The notes under the pieces were generated by a model. It was not told where the DNA came from. It searched no databases and saw only the letters and a program-made list of their open reading frames with translations. From positions 1 to 64,000 of the forward strand of contig JALWTX010000002.1 of assembly GCA_026993355.1 (NCBI GenBank): DNA of 64,000 nucleotides. Reading direction: 5' to 3'. The translations under genes and the position numbers were made by a program. This document shows positions 41,359-50,443 of this stretch, piece after piece (position 1 is the first letter of the stretch; each line of letters begins with the position of its first letter). Source of the DNA: Flavobacteriales bacterium (lineage in GTDB: Bacteria; Bacteroidota; Bacteroidia; Flavobacteriales; Flavobacteriaceae).

Positions 41359-42387
41359 ATGCAACAAATGCTTCAAAATATAAAAGCTTTATTGGAAAAA
41401 CCTTCTAATTTTTCCATTGTGATACATCGCAACCCTGATGGTGATGCCATTGGTTCAGGTTTGGCTTTACAGACTTTTTTAAATAAATTAGGTCATCAGG
41501 TTAGTTTAATTTCACCTAATGAAGTGCCTAATTATCTGAAGTGGCTTCCCAAGACCGATCAAATCATAATTTTTGAAGAAAATCCTGAATTAGCCAAGGA
41601 AAAATTGTCAGATGCCGATTTAATTTTTACATTGGATTTCAATGATTTTTCGCGTGTAAGTGGCAACTTTACCAAGTATCTTCAAGAAATTGCCCCATAT
41701 AAAACTTTTGTGATGATTGATCATCATTTGGAGCCCTCCGAATATGCGCAATTCAAATTTTCAGACCCTGAAAAAAGTTCTACCAGTGAAATGGTCTATG
41801 ATTTTATCGTTAATTTAGGCTATAAAGATCTGATAGATAAAGATATGGCGACTGATTTATATACCGGTATCATGACCGATACAGGTTCTTTTAAATTTCC
41901 AAATACGACCCCGCATACAATGTGTGTAGCAGCCGATTTAATGTCGCATGGGATTAATCATAATAAAATTCAAATTAAAATTTATGATTCATTTTCACTC
42001 AACAAACTTCATTTGTTAGGTGAGGCACTCAATAAATTGGTTTTTTTACCGCAATATAAAACGGCTTATATTGCGTTAAGCAAAGAGGAATTACAAAAAT
42101 ATCATTATCAAAAAGGTGATACAGAAGGCTTTGTGAATTATGGTTTGGCTTTAAATGATGCAAATTTTGCTGCCTTGTTTTTAGAAAATGACGATGAAGG
42201 TGTCCGTATATCATTTCGTTCGAAAGGTGATGTGCCCGCCAACGAATTTGCCAAAAAATATTTTAATGGTGGCGGACATAAAAATGCTGCCGGCGGACGT
42301 ACCAAGCAAAGCTTGAACGAAGCAGTAAACACTTTCTTAGAAAAATTACCTGAATTTAAATCCAAATTAATCCATGCAAATATCTAA
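41359..42387 (+). CDS. nrnA: DHH-family oligoribonuclease/pAp phosphatase NrnA
   Basis: A 342-residue protein from the ATG at 41359. It has the DHH phosphoesterase motifs IVIHRNPDGDAIGSGLAL, LDFNDFSRV, VMIDHHLEP (DHH) and ATDLYTGIMTDTGSFKFPNT, and the DHHA1 end RSKGDVPANEFAKKYFNGGGHKNAAGGR. Such enzymes degrade short RNA oligonucleotides and pAp in the cytoplasm. The gldI gene overlaps its end by 14 nt. Confidence 0.93.
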   Translation: MQQMLQNIKALLEKPSNFSIVIHRNPDGDAIGSGLALQTFLNKLGHQVSLISPNEVPNYLKWLPKTDQIIIFEENPELAKEKLSDADLIFTLDFNDFSRVSGNFTKYLQEIAPYKTFVMIDHHLEPSEYAQFKFSDPEKSSTSEMVYDFIVNLGYKDLIDKDMATDLYTGIMTDTGSFKFPNTTPHTMCVAADLMSHGINHNKIQIKIYDSFSLNKLHLLGEALNKLVFLPQYKTAYIALSKEELQKYHYQKGDTEGFVNYGLALNDANFAALFLENDDEGVRISFRSKGDVPANEFAKKYFNGGGHKNAAGGRTKQSLNEAVNTFLEKLPEFKSKLIHANI

Positions 42388-42928
42388 AAGTTTATTGTTA
42401 ATATCCTTGTTCTTTATTTTGTCTTTTTGTAAAAATAATAAACAAGTAGTACGCGAACCTATATCACATACCAGGTCTATGGTTGATATGCAATCTGTAA
42501 ATCAAAACCGCTCTTTAAATAAACGGGAAGAAGATTATATTGCTAAAATGATTGCCCAAGACAGCTTACATCATTATATCGATTCTGGGCATGGGTTTTG
42601 GTATTACTATTTAAAGCAAAACCCAAATGGTTTACCTGTTAAAACAGATGATCATGTAATTTTAAACTATAGTATTAAAGATTTGGGTGGAAATTATATC
42701 TATACCGCCGATGAAATAGGCCAAAAAACATATTGGGTTGATCATGAAAATTATTTTAGAGGATTTCATGAGGCCGTAAAATTATTAAAACAAGGTGAAA
42801 CAGCAGTTTTTGTTTTTCCTTCAAATGCAGCGTATGGTTATCATGGCGATGAGCAAAAAATAGGAGCGAATATTCCATTAATTGTTCAATTAAAAATTTT
42901 AAAGATAAATAAACATAAAAATAAATAA
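42374..42928 (+). CDS. gldI: Gliding-motility-associated FKBP-type peptidyl-prolyl isomerase lipoprotein
   Basis: A 184-residue lipoprotein (Cys19 after a hydrophobic stretch) with an FKBP domain in residues about 95-180 (DDHVILNYSIKDLGGNYIYTADEIGQKTYWVDHENYFRGFHEAVKLLKQGETAVFVFPSNAAYGYHG). The preceding part, with REEDYIAKMIAQDSLHHYIDSGHGFWYYYL, matches GldI of Flavobacterium johnsoniae, a periplasmic folding factor needed for gliding and type IX secretion. Overlap with nrnA suggests coupled expression. The residue before the lipobox Cys is Phe, which is unusual. Confidence 0.85.
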   Translation: MQISKSLLLISLFFILSFCKNNKQVVREPISHTRSMVDMQSVNQNRSLNKREEDYIAKMIAQDSLHHYIDSGHGFWYYYLKQNPNGLPVKTDDHVILNYSIKDLGGNYIYTADEIGQKTYWVDHENYFRGFHEAVKLLKQGETAVFVFPSNAAYGYHGDEQKIGANIPLIVQLKILKINKHKNK

Positions 42929-42945
42929 ACATAAAAAATATCATT

Positions 42946-43983
42946 ATGAAAAAAATTAGCTTGATTTTAATTTTACTCAGCCTTAGTTTTGTGGCTTGTA
43001 AATCATCAAAATATCCCGATTTAAAGGAAGGTTTGTATGCCGAATTACAAACCAACAAAGGTGATATTTTATTGCAATTAAGACCTGATAAAGCACCTGT
43101 AACGGTGGCTAATTTTGTCAGCTTGGCTGAAGGAACCAACCCTTATGTTTCGGCGCAGTATAAAGGAAAACGTTTTTACGATGGACTAACCTTTCACCGG
43201 GTGGTAAGCAAAGCCACCGGTGCTCAAAGTGATTTTGTCATTCAAGGAGGCGATCCTTTAGGGAATGGACAAGGCGGTCCGGGATACCAATTTAAAAATG
43301 AAATATCAGATTTGAAACATACCAAAGGGGCATTATCAATGGCACGCGAACCACAACCTGATACCAACGGCAGCCAATTTTTTATTACTTTGGCAGATAC
43401 GCCTTTTTTAGATGGAAAATACAGCGTTTTCGGTTACACTGTCAAAGGTTATGATGTCGAACAAAAAATAAGAAAAGGTGACACCATAAAAAAAGTAACG
43501 ATTATTCGTAAAGGAAAAGCCGCAAAGAAATTTGATGCCGTTAAAGTTTTTAATGATTACATGAAAGAAAAAGTAGCTGCTGATAAACAAAAGGAAGCAG
43601 CCAAGAAAAAATTGGCCGAAACTTTGGCAGCCAAGAAAAAATTGGCAAAAGCCGATGAATCAGGCTTAAAAATTCTTATTGAAAAAGAAGGGCAAGGCAG
43701 AAAACCAAAAGCAGGTGAATGGGTCACCGTAGATTACACAGGCTATTTGCCCGATGGAACTATGTTTGATAGCTCAAAAGGGCGTCAGCCAATTCGTTTT
43801 CCGGTCGGTAAAGGTCGTGTTATTGCCGGTTGGGACAAAGGTATTATGCAACTTAAGGAAGGAACAGAGGCTATTTTGTTTATTCCGGCTTATTTGGGTT
43901 ATGGCGAACGGGGTGCAGGCGGCGTTATTCCTCCCAATTCCGATCTTATTTTTAAAGTAAAATTGATAAAAGTTGGCAAATAA
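42946..43983 (+). CDS. Cyclophilin-FKBP fusion lipoprotein peptidyl-prolyl isomerase
   Basis: A 345-residue lipoprotein (lipobox VAC, Cys18). Residues about 28-185 are a cyclophilin domain (LYAELQTNKGDILLQLRPDKAPVTVANFVSLAEG, FYDGLTFHRVV, FVIQGGDPLGNGQGGPGYQF, DTNGSQFFITLADTPFLDGKYSVFG). After a lysine/alanine-rich linker, residues about 235-345 are an FKBP domain (GEWVTVDYTGYLPDGTMFDSSKGRQPIRFPVGKGRVIAGWDKGIMQLKEG). Two different isomerase folds in one protein suggest a general periplasmic chaperone. It follows gldI by 17 nt. Confidence 0.92.
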   Translation: MKKISLILILLSLSFVACKSSKYPDLKEGLYAELQTNKGDILLQLRPDKAPVTVANFVSLAEGTNPYVSAQYKGKRFYDGLTFHRVVSKATGAQSDFVIQGGDPLGNGQGGPGYQFKNEISDLKHTKGALSMAREPQPDTNGSQFFITLADTPFLDGKYSVFGYTVKGYDVEQKIRKGDTIKKVTIIRKGKAAKKFDAVKVFNDYMKEKVAADKQKEAAKKKLAETLAAKKKLAKADESGLKILIEKEGQGRKPKAGEWVTVDYTGYLPDGTMFDSSKGRQPIRFPVGKGRVIAGWDKGIMQLKEGTEAILFIPAYLGYGERGAGGVIPPNSDLIFKVKLIKVGK

Positions 43984-44049
43984 TTTTTAATTATTCCAAA
44001 AATTGTTTTAATTTTATGAATATAAATAACTATTAAAAAAAATTGGATT

Positions 44050-44436
44050 ATGGAGCAAAAAGTGAACTATCTGAGTGACTTAGAGTTTAACTTGGATACT
44101 TGGAAAAGAGAATTGAAATTTCACAGAGATGAAATGGATACTTTTCAAGAAAAATTAGATGAAGTTGCCGCCAGAAAAAATTTAGATAAGCAAGCTTTAA
44201 TTGAATTGGAAGGATTTCAAAATAAAATATTAAGAGAAAGAAAAGTTATTTCCGATCTCTTGCATAAAATAAGACAAAAGCGCTTAAGTTTGAAAACCGC
44301 AGATATCAACGAACCTTTGGATGGCCGGTTATATCGTGATCAAATTCCTTTAAGAGATGAAATGCGAACATACATTCGTTTACATTATGATCTAAAAGAA
44401 GCAATGATGGATTTTTTTACCCATTGGTTGGACTAA
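44050..44436 (+). CDS. Small coiled-coil protein of unknown function
   Basis: A 128-residue soluble, mostly helical, highly charged protein (LEFNLDTWKRELKFHRDEMDTFQEKLDEVAARKNLDKQALIELEGFQNKILRERKVISDLLHKIRQKR) with no signal peptide. It has the heptad-like spacing of a coiled coil. No family was recognised. It stands alone, ahead of a pair of terminators. Confidence 0.65.
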   Translation: MEQKVNYLSDLEFNLDTWKRELKFHRDEMDTFQEKLDEVAARKNLDKQALIELEGFQNKILRERKVISDLLHKIRQKRLSLKTADINEPLDGRLYRDQIPLRDEMRTYIRLHYDLKEAMMDFFTHWLD

Positions 44437-44461
44437 ATTAATTGTTTGACTAGTCCTAAAT

Positions 44462-44490
44462 AACCCTTTGCTTTGGCAGAGGGTTTTATT
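44462..44490 (+). terminator. Terminator after the coiled-coil protein gene
   Basis: AACCCTTTGC/GCAGAGGGTT stem (one G:T pair) with a 4-nt loop and a following T run. Confidence 0.8.
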
Positions 44491-44515
44491 TTTATATATT
44501 TTTAAAAAAACACAT

Positions 44516-44544
44516 AAAAAAACCGGCTTCAAAGAGCCGGTTTT
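44516..44544. terminator. Bidirectional terminator
   Basis: AACCGGCT/AGCCGGTT stem with a 6-nt loop, flanked by A and T runs, between convergent genes. Confidence 0.8.
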
Positions 44545-44629
44545 GATAATGTGTGTTGTTAACCTAAAATTCACATTATGAAAATATGTTTTTCGCAATA
44601 CTTTCAGTACAAAGATAAGAAAAAAAATA

Positions 44630-45889
44630 TTACGACCGCATTTTTTTTATAAATTCTTCACCAATTCTTTTATATACGCCCGATTCTAATTTTTCTCTAA
44701 TGGCCGAAAAGGCTTTTACAGTTATATCAATATCTTCTTGGGTGTGAACAGCTGTAGGAATTAAACGTAACAGAATCATACCTTTAGGTATCACCGGATA
44801 AATAACAATAGAAGTAAAAACATTGTATTTTTCGCGCAAATCTTTCACCATAACCATAGCTTCCGGCACACTTCCTTTTAAGTAAACAGGCGTAATCACC
44901 GTATCTGTTAGACCCAAATCAAAACCGGCATCACGTAAGCCTTTTTGTAAACTGGTGGCTATTTGCCATAGTTTTTCTTTTAGTTCAGGTCTTGTTTTTA
45001 ATAATTCTAATCTTTTTAAAGCACCTTCTACCATGGGCATTGGTAAGGATTTGGCAAAGACTTGCGATCGCATATTGTATTTCAAATATTGAATCAAATC
45101 TTTGTCGCCGGCAACAAAAGCACCAATCCCAGCCATCGATTTGGCAAAAGTGGCAAAATAAATATCAATATCATCTTGGACGCCTTGTTCTTCGCCGGCA
45201 CCGGCACCGGTTTGGCCTAAAGTGCCGAAACCATGTGCATCGTCAACTAATAATCTGAAGTTATATTTTTCTTTTAATGCAACTATTTCTTTTAATTTTC
45301 CTTGTTCGCCACGCATGCCAAAAACCCCTTCGGTGATCACCAAAATGCCGCCGTCATTTTTATCAGCAATGGCAGTTGCACGTTCTAACATTTTATCCAA
45401 ACTTTCGACATCATTATGCTGAAAGGTAAAACGTTTCCCTTGGTGTAAACGGCAGCCATCGATAATACTGGCATGCGAATCACTATCATAAACAATGACA
45501 TCGTTTTTGTTGACCAAACTATCTATAATGGACACATTACCTTGATAACCGAAATTGAGCAAATAAGCAGCTTCTTTATTGACAAATTCAGCTAATTCTT
45601 GTTCCAATTGTTCATGTTTTTCTGTTTGTCCCGACATGGCACGGGCGCCCATAGGATAGGCCATACCCCATTTGGCGGCCGATTCGGCATCTGCTTTTCT
45701 AACTTCTGGATGATTGGCAAGTCCCAAATAATTGTTGATACTCCAGGTGACCATCTCTTTGCCGTTGAATTTCATCCGGTTCGATATGGGGCCTTCAAAT
45801 TTAGGGAAAACAAAATAGCCCTCGGCTACATCGGCATAGTTACCTAAAGGGCCTTTATCGTTTTTAAATTTTTCAAATAAATCTTTCAT
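44630..45889 (-). CDS. Second alpha-oxoamine synthase family aminotransferase (KBL/SPT/cysteate acyltransferase-like)
   Basis: A 419-residue fold-type I PLP enzyme. The PLP lysine is K250 in ATFAKSMAGIGAF, with VDDAHGFG (D216, H219), DSHASIIDG (H139) and a GARAMSGQTEKHEQLE segment. It is a distant paralogue of the enzyme at 19.2 kb, with a longer N-terminus (about 40 extra residues) and a different signature around the PLP lysine. Candidate reactions are KBL (glycine C-acetyltransferase), cysteate acyltransfer for capnine/sulfonolipids, or sphinganine synthesis. No tdh gene is adjacent, so threonine degradation is not supported by context. It has its own -7 box. Confidence 0.75.
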   Translation of the reverse strand: MKDLFEKFKNDKGPLGNYADVAEGYFVFPKFEGPISNRMKFNGKEMVTWSINNYLGLANHPEVRKADAESAAKWGMAYPMGARAMSGQTEKHEQLEQELAEFVNKEAAYLLNFGYQGNVSIIDSLVNKNDVIVYDSDSHASIIDGCRLHQGKRFTFQHNDVESLDKMLERATAIADKNDGGILVITEGVFGMRGEQGKLKEIVALKEKYNFRLLVDDAHGFGTLGQTGAGAGEEQGVQDDIDIYFATFAKSMAGIGAFVAGDKDLIQYLKYNMRSQVFAKSLPMPMVEGALKRLELLKTRPELKEKLWQIATSLQKGLRDAGFDLGLTDTVITPVYLKGSVPEAMVMVKDLREKYNVFTSIVIYPVIPKGMILLRLIPTAVHTQEDIDITVKAFSAIREKLESGVYKRIGEEFIKKMRS

Positions 45890-45921
45890 TATAAATATGG
45901 TATGTAAAAATTTTGCTGCTG

Positions 45922-45929
45922 CAAATGTA
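45922..45929 (-). promoter_or_regulatory. -7 promoter box of the second alpha-oxoamine synthase gene
   Basis: CAAATGTA on the plus strand reads TACATTTG on the minus strand, an exact TAnnTTTG match. Confidence 0.45.
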
Positions 45930-46097
45930 ATAATAATTTATCTATTTGTTATGCATGCATAGTATCAGCTAAATAATTTTTACTTTATTTTCTGTTCTAA
46001 ATCATTTTTAAAACTTTATTTTATCATTATTGATTAAATTTTTCTGAAATTGAGTCCATCTTTTTACACTAATAAAAATATGCTGTAAAATTTTTTT

Positions 46098-46105
46098 TAT
46101 TTTTG
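46098..46105 (+). promoter_or_regulatory. -7 promoter box of the M3 peptidase gene
   Basis: TATTTTTG, an exact TAnnTTTG match, 14 nt before the ATG. Confidence 0.45.
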
Positions 46106-46119
46106 GTAAAAATTTTACC

Positions 46120-48252
46120 ATGAAATCCATTCTGCTTTTATGCTTGCCTATCATACTTTTTTCTTGTCAGGATGAAGTAAAAACCAATCAATCTAATAAT
46201 AAAATGAACACCAATCAAACCAATAATATTTTATTACAAAATTGGGATACACCTTTCGGCACGCCACCTTTTGATAAAATCAAGAGTAAAGATTATTTGC
46301 CGGCTTTTGAAGCGGCAATTAAAATCCATAACCAAGAGATTGAAAAGATTGTCAACAATCCCGCTGCACCGACTTTTCAAAATACGGTGGTGGCTTTGGA
46401 GCAAAGCGGGCAAAAACTCAAACGCATACAACATTTGTTTGATGCGGTCGAATCTGCCAATACCGATGATGTTTTAAAAGCCACATCTAATAAAATACAA
46501 CCCGAATTGGCTGCGCACTACGATCAAATAACAATGAACAAAAAGTTGTTTGATAGAATTAACAAAGTCTATCAACAAAGAGATCAATTAGATTTAGATG
46601 CCGAAGACCAAAGGTTGCTCAAAGAAACCTACAAAAATTTTGTTCGTTCAGGAGTGAATTTGCCCGAAAAAAAACAAAATCGTCTTAAAGAAATTAACAA
46701 AGAATTGGCGAGTCTGCAACAAACTTTTAATGATAATTTGTTGGCGGAAACCAACGATTTTGAACTCTATGTGACTGACAAGAAAGATTTAGGAAACATG
46801 CCAAAACAAGCCGTTGATGCCGCTGCCGAAGAAGCCCGAAAACGCGGACATCAAACCGGTTGGTCTTTTACCTTGCAACACCCCAGTATTTATCCGTTTT
46901 TAGATTATTCGCCCAATAGAGCCTTACGCGAAAAAATTTTTAACGGCTATGCCAACAGGGGCAATAACAACAATACACATGACAATAAAAAGGTTTTGGA
47001 AAAAATGGTGCAGTTGCGCACCGAAAAAGCGCATTTGCTCGGTTATGACAATTTTGCACAATATGTTTTAGCTGATAATATGGCTGAAAAGCCCGAAAAG
47101 GTTTACAAATTGCTCAATCAGGTTTGGCAACCGGCCTTAAAAACCGCTAAAAAAGATAGAGATGATTTGGCAAATGCTATGAAACAAGAGGGTATAAATG
47201 ACGATTTCCGGGCTTCCGACTGGCGTTATTATGTCCGTAAAATTCGCGAACAAAAATACAATTTTGACGAAACCGTAACCAAGCCATATTTTGAAGTCAA
47301 TGCCGTTCGTGACGGCGCTTTTTTATTGGCGCATAAATTATTCGGACTTAATTTTAATAAGATGAACCTTCCGGGTTGGCACAAAGACCAGCAAGTGTTT
47401 GATGTTACTGATACAACCGGTAAACATATCGGCGTCATTTATATGGACTTTTTTGCGCGTCCGAGCAAACGCGGCGGTGCATGGATGAATGAATTGCGGA
47501 TGCAGTCCAATGTCAATGGCAAGTTTGTAACGCCAATTGTCACGACCAATTTCAATTTTCCGGCACCTACCAAATCCATGCCGAGTTTGTTGAGTTTTAC
47601 GCAAGCGCAAACCGTGTTTCATGAGTTTGGTCACGCTTTGCACGGCTTGTTATCAAATGTCAAATACGCATCGTTATCCGGCACCAATGTGCCGCGTGAT
47701 TTTGTCGAATTTCCGTCACAAGTCATGGAAAACTGGATGAGTCACCCCGATATGTTAAAATTATATGCCAAGCATTATCAAACCGGCAAGATTATTCCGC
47801 AAGATTTAATAGATAAGATGAATGCTGCCAATGGCTTTAACGAAGGATTTAGAAGTGTCGAATATCTTGCAGCGTCGTTTTTAGATATGGATTGGCACAC
47901 GCTGAACGATACATTGCCACGCAAAACTTTGGATTTTGAAAAACAATCTATGCAAAAAATCGGGTTGATTAAGGAAATTATTCCGCGTTATCGTTCTACC
48001 TATTATGCGCATATTTTCGGGGGTGGTTATGCCGCCGGCTATTACAGCTATTTATGGTCCGAAGTGTTGGATGCCGACACCTTTGAAGCCTTTGTCAAGT
48101 CCGGTGATATTTTTAATCCCGGATTGGCACGTCGCTATAAAAAAATGGTCAGCAGTGGTGGCACCAAACCGGCTATGCAGTTGTATAAAGAATTTATGGG
48201 ACGTGAACCTAAGATAGATGCTTTATTAAAGAAAAAAGGCTTTCAATTTTAG
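46120..48252 (+). CDS. dcp: M3-family peptidyl-dipeptidase lipoprotein (Dcp-like)
   Basis: A 710-residue lipoprotein (lipobox FSC, Cys16). The zinc site H501-E-F-G-H505 sits in TVFHEFGHALHGLLSNVKYASLSGTNVPRDFVEFPSQ, with the distal Glu in NWMSH context. N-terminal FGTPPFDKIKSKDYLPAFEAAIKIHNQEIEKI and C-terminal YAHIFGGGYAAGYYSYLWSEVLDAD are typical of peptidyl-dipeptidase Dcp/oligopeptidase A. It cleaves dipeptides from oligopeptide C-termini. A lipid anchor suggests periplasmic rather than cytoplasmic work. It is convergent with the next gene, 11 nt between stops. Confidence 0.93.
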   Translation: MKSILLLCLPIILFSCQDEVKTNQSNNKMNTNQTNNILLQNWDTPFGTPPFDKIKSKDYLPAFEAAIKIHNQEIEKIVNNPAAPTFQNTVVALEQSGQKLKRIQHLFDAVESANTDDVLKATSNKIQPELAAHYDQITMNKKLFDRINKVYQQRDQLDLDAEDQRLLKETYKNFVRSGVNLPEKKQNRLKEINKELASLQQTFNDNLLAETNDFELYVTDKKDLGNMPKQAVDAAAEEARKRGHQTGWSFTLQHPSIYPFLDYSPNRALREKIFNGYANRGNNNNTHDNKKVLEKMVQLRTEKAHLLGYDNFAQYVLADNMAEKPEKVYKLLNQVWQPALKTAKKDRDDLANAMKQEGINDDFRASDWRYYVRKIREQKYNFDETVTKPYFEVNAVRDGAFLLAHKLFGLNFNKMNLPGWHKDQQVFDVTDTTGKHIGVIYMDFFARPSKRGGAWMNELRMQSNVNGKFVTPIVTTNFNFPAPTKSMPSLLSFTQAQTVFHEFGHALHGLLSNVKYASLSGTNVPRDFVEFPSQVMENWMSHPDMLKLYAKHYQTGKIIPQDLIDKMNAANGFNEGFRSVEYLAASFLDMDWHTLNDTLPRKTLDFEKQSMQKIGLIKEIIPRYRSTYYAHIFGGGYAAGYYSYLWSEVLDADTFEAFVKSGDIFNPGLARRYKKMVSSGGTKPAMQLYKEFMGREPKIDALLKKKGFQF

Positions 48253-48263
48253 GCTGTAAAAAT

Positions 48264-48905
48264 TTAATAATAAAAATAAATCAATTGAATTTTGGGGTTT
48301 AGCATATAATCAGCCGGATTACAGCCGGGTTGTCCTTCGGGAATGGGTAAATTTTGCTTTTTAAAGAATTTAATCCAAGCCGAATCAAAAGTTTGGGTAA
48401 GTTTATTTTTGAAAGACATAGGCTTAACCGGTAGAATAGGTTTTTGTTGTCTGTCTAATAAATTTTCATAGACGAGTTCGGAACAGTAATATTTATGATT
48501 AAAAAGTTTAAATTCCGTATCATAAGCTTTCCCCAATTGTTGATAAAGACGCTTTAAAAAAGCCGGTATTAAAGATTGATAGGCAGGTTTTAACCGCCCT
48601 ACAATAACTTTGGGCTGGTTTTGCTGTGTTAAGCTTCGGTTTAAAAAATCTTTTAAAGGTGTTTTTTGTACCTTTTTATAAGCTTCTATCACATAAATTT
48701 TTCCGTCTTCAATACTGACTACGCCCATATGAGAAATTTTATATTTTTTGTGATGAAAAGTGGCATTTTCTATGGCATCGCACAAGGGACCACAATTTAA
48801 ATCTTGAAAGAGGAAATCGCCATTTTTAAGTTTTACTTCTTGACTGTTAATTTGGGGGATGCTTACAATTAAAATTATTATTGAAATTAAAATTTTTGAT
48901 ATCAT
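48264..48905 (-). CDS. YiiX/YebB-like permuted NlpC/P60 (papain-like) secreted hydrolase
   Basis: A 213-residue protein from the ATG at 48905, placed 8 nt after the previous gene; a longer frame would overlap that gene. It has a signal peptide (ILISIIILIVSIPQINSQ). The circularly permuted NlpC/P60 pattern is visible: GDFLFQDLNCGPLCDAIENAT, the histidine in ISHMGVV and the cysteine in HKYYCSELVYENL. Such amidases act on cell-wall peptides or lipids. It is the last gene of a four-gene minus-strand group. Confidence 0.8.
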   Translation of the reverse strand: MISKILISIIILIVSIPQINSQEVKLKNGDFLFQDLNCGPLCDAIENATFHHKKYKISHMGVVSIEDGKIYVIEAYKKVQKTPLKDFLNRSLTQQNQPKVIVGRLKPAYQSLIPAFLKRLYQQLGKAYDTEFKLFNHKYYCSELVYENLLDRQQKPILPVKPMSFKNKLTQTFDSAWIKFFKKQNLPIPEGQPGCNPADYMLNPKIQLIYFYY

Positions 48906-48912
48906 GGCTCCT

Positions 48913-49305
48913 TTAGTTTTTAACTTGATTTTGATGTTGAAAACAGTATCCATTGGCAATGCGCGTCTTATGTCTGCAACGTGTTCCCTGTTTGGTTCGA
49001 CCTTTACATTGTACACTTTTGCTTGTTTGTCCTACCGCTTTGCTGGGTCTGTACGAAGTGTTTATGTGTGATAAATCCGGTGGATGACATATTTTGCAAG
49101 GGGTTAATCCTAATGCATTGATTTGTTCCGGACTGATTTTCTTCGATACATTTTTAACCATATGGCAATTGGCCAAATGGTATCTTTTGCCACTTGGTGT
49201 TTTATACAGATTTTGTGCCTGATTATCCTTGGGAAAAATCCAAAATAACAGGATAAAAAACAGAGGCTTTGATATTGTTTTAAAATGGTGCACGATCTTT
49301 TCCAA
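48913..49305 (-). CDS. Secreted DUF5763 protein with cysteine/histidine motifs
   Basis: A 130-residue protein with a signal peptide (about 1-30, NQAQ). The middle (TPSGKRYHLANCHMVKNVSKKISPEQINALGLTPCKICHPP) has an Ada-like Cys/His cluster (NCH...PCKICH). The C-terminus is the DUF5763 pattern CKGRTKQGTRCRHKTRIANGYCFQH, a probable small metal-binding module. No activity is known. It lies between two cell-wall or sugar-related secreted enzymes. Confidence 0.7.
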   Translation of the reverse strand: MEKIVHHFKTISKPLFFILLFWIFPKDNQAQNLYKTPSGKRYHLANCHMVKNVSKKISPEQINALGLTPCKICHPPDLSHINTSYRPSKAVGQTSKSVQCKGRTKQGTRCRHKTRIANGYCFQHQNQVKN

Positions 49306-49319
49306 AAGTTAAAATTGCA

Positions 49320-50441
49320 TTAATTATGTAAGGCGTTAACCCAGGAGGTAAATGATAATCTTTTCTTTCCGTCTTTATCGAGCAAGCCGGTATTTCTCCA
49401 GATTTTGCCTAAATCTTTAATTTCCGGTGGAAAGGTTTCCCATAAGGCATCATAATCTCTATGCGTCCACCAAATAACAAACAAGTAATGGTGTTCTTGT
49501 GCATTGGTAAGTAATGTCTTCAAATAAATATTTTGTTCGCATTCATTGCCATTTATATCGATATTTAAATTTGGAATAGATAAATTTTCAGCCAAATGAC
49601 TTGTTTCAACAAAAGCAATAGGTTTATGAATATTATTATTTACGAAATCCAAGGTTTTTTGAAATTCCAGTTTGCTATGTTGATTTTTTAAATAAGGATA
49701 ATAGCTAAAAGAGACAAAATCCATTTGATTGATATAATTTATTAATTCATTAGTATAATCGCTGCTATTTGCTACATTGGCTTTATACAGATTATGCAAA
49801 GAGATGGATTCAGAGATTTTTAAATCAGGATATATTTGTTTAATTCTTGCTTTTACATGCTTGATTAACAGCTTATACGACGTCCATTTATTTGGCTTAC
49901 GTAACAAGAGTTCGTTAACTTCTATTGCCATAACCAAATAATCTGGATTAAATGCATTAATTAAATATTTAAGATGTTTAAAATAAGCCTCTTCTATTTT
50001 ATTATCGTTTAAATCGACATAAGAAGGAATGGTCCCATCAAAATCTTCTGCGAGGTCACTTCTGTTTGAATTTAATAACCCAATAGAGAGCAAAAGTGGC
50101 CGGTCATCCAATCTTTTTGCAAGCTTGTTTGAGATTTCATTTGCAAATTCCGATGGTAAAGGCAAATTATTTATCCAAGCATTCCATGGTATTTTGCTAT
50201 CGATATGTTCGCAATAAATATCTCCATAATTGTGAATAAATTGGTAAGTATCGGTTACATCTTGTGGATTAGGTCCAAAAGGCCAAGTGGTAAAGCCCAT
50301 CTTAAAATTTCTGGAGGCATAACCTGAAAAGAAACCAATGGAGTAACAGGTATCCTCATTTTTAGTTGGCTCAGGTGGTTTAGCACAACTAAAATTGAAT
50401 AGTAGAAAAACGATGTCGGCAATGTATAAGAAATATTTCAT
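49320..50441 (-). CDS. Lipoprotein with glycoside hydrolase-like TIM-barrel
   Basis: A 373-residue lipoprotein (lipobox FSC, Cys19). The mature part reads like a clan GH-A TIM barrel: MGFTTWPFGPNPQDVTDTYQFIHNYGDIYCEHIDSKIPW near the start, the strand-4-like LVMAIEVNELL with a candidate acid/base Glu, MDFVSFSYYPYL, and the strand-7-like IAFVETSHLAE with a candidate nucleophile Glu, then YLFVIWWTHRDYDALW. It resembles GH53-type endogalactanases loosely, but I could not assign a family. It ends 3 nt before the NlpC/P60 stop codon region of its upstream neighbour. Confidence 0.6.
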   Translation of the reverse strand: MKYFLYIADIVFLLFNFSCAKPPEPTKNEDTCYSIGFFSGYASRNFKMGFTTWPFGPNPQDVTDTYQFIHNYGDIYCEHIDSKIPWNAWINNLPLPSEFANEISNKLAKRLDDRPLLLSIGLLNSNRSDLAEDFDGTIPSYVDLNDNKIEEAYFKHLKYLINAFNPDYLVMAIEVNELLLRKPNKWTSYKLLIKHVKARIKQIYPDLKISESISLHNLYKANVANSSDYTNELINYINQMDFVSFSYYPYLKNQHSKLEFQKTLDFVNNNIHKPIAFVETSHLAENLSIPNLNIDINGNECEQNIYLKTLLTNAQEHHYLFVIWWTHRDYDALWETFPPEIKDLGKIWRNTGLLDKDGKKRLSFTSWVNALHN

Positions 50442-50443
50442 AT

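Noticed and set aside
44630-45889. Biotin synthesis gene bioF
   Set aside because: The alpha-oxoamine synthase family includes BioF, but no other bio gene is near. Length and motifs fit KBL/SPT/CAT-type enzymes better.
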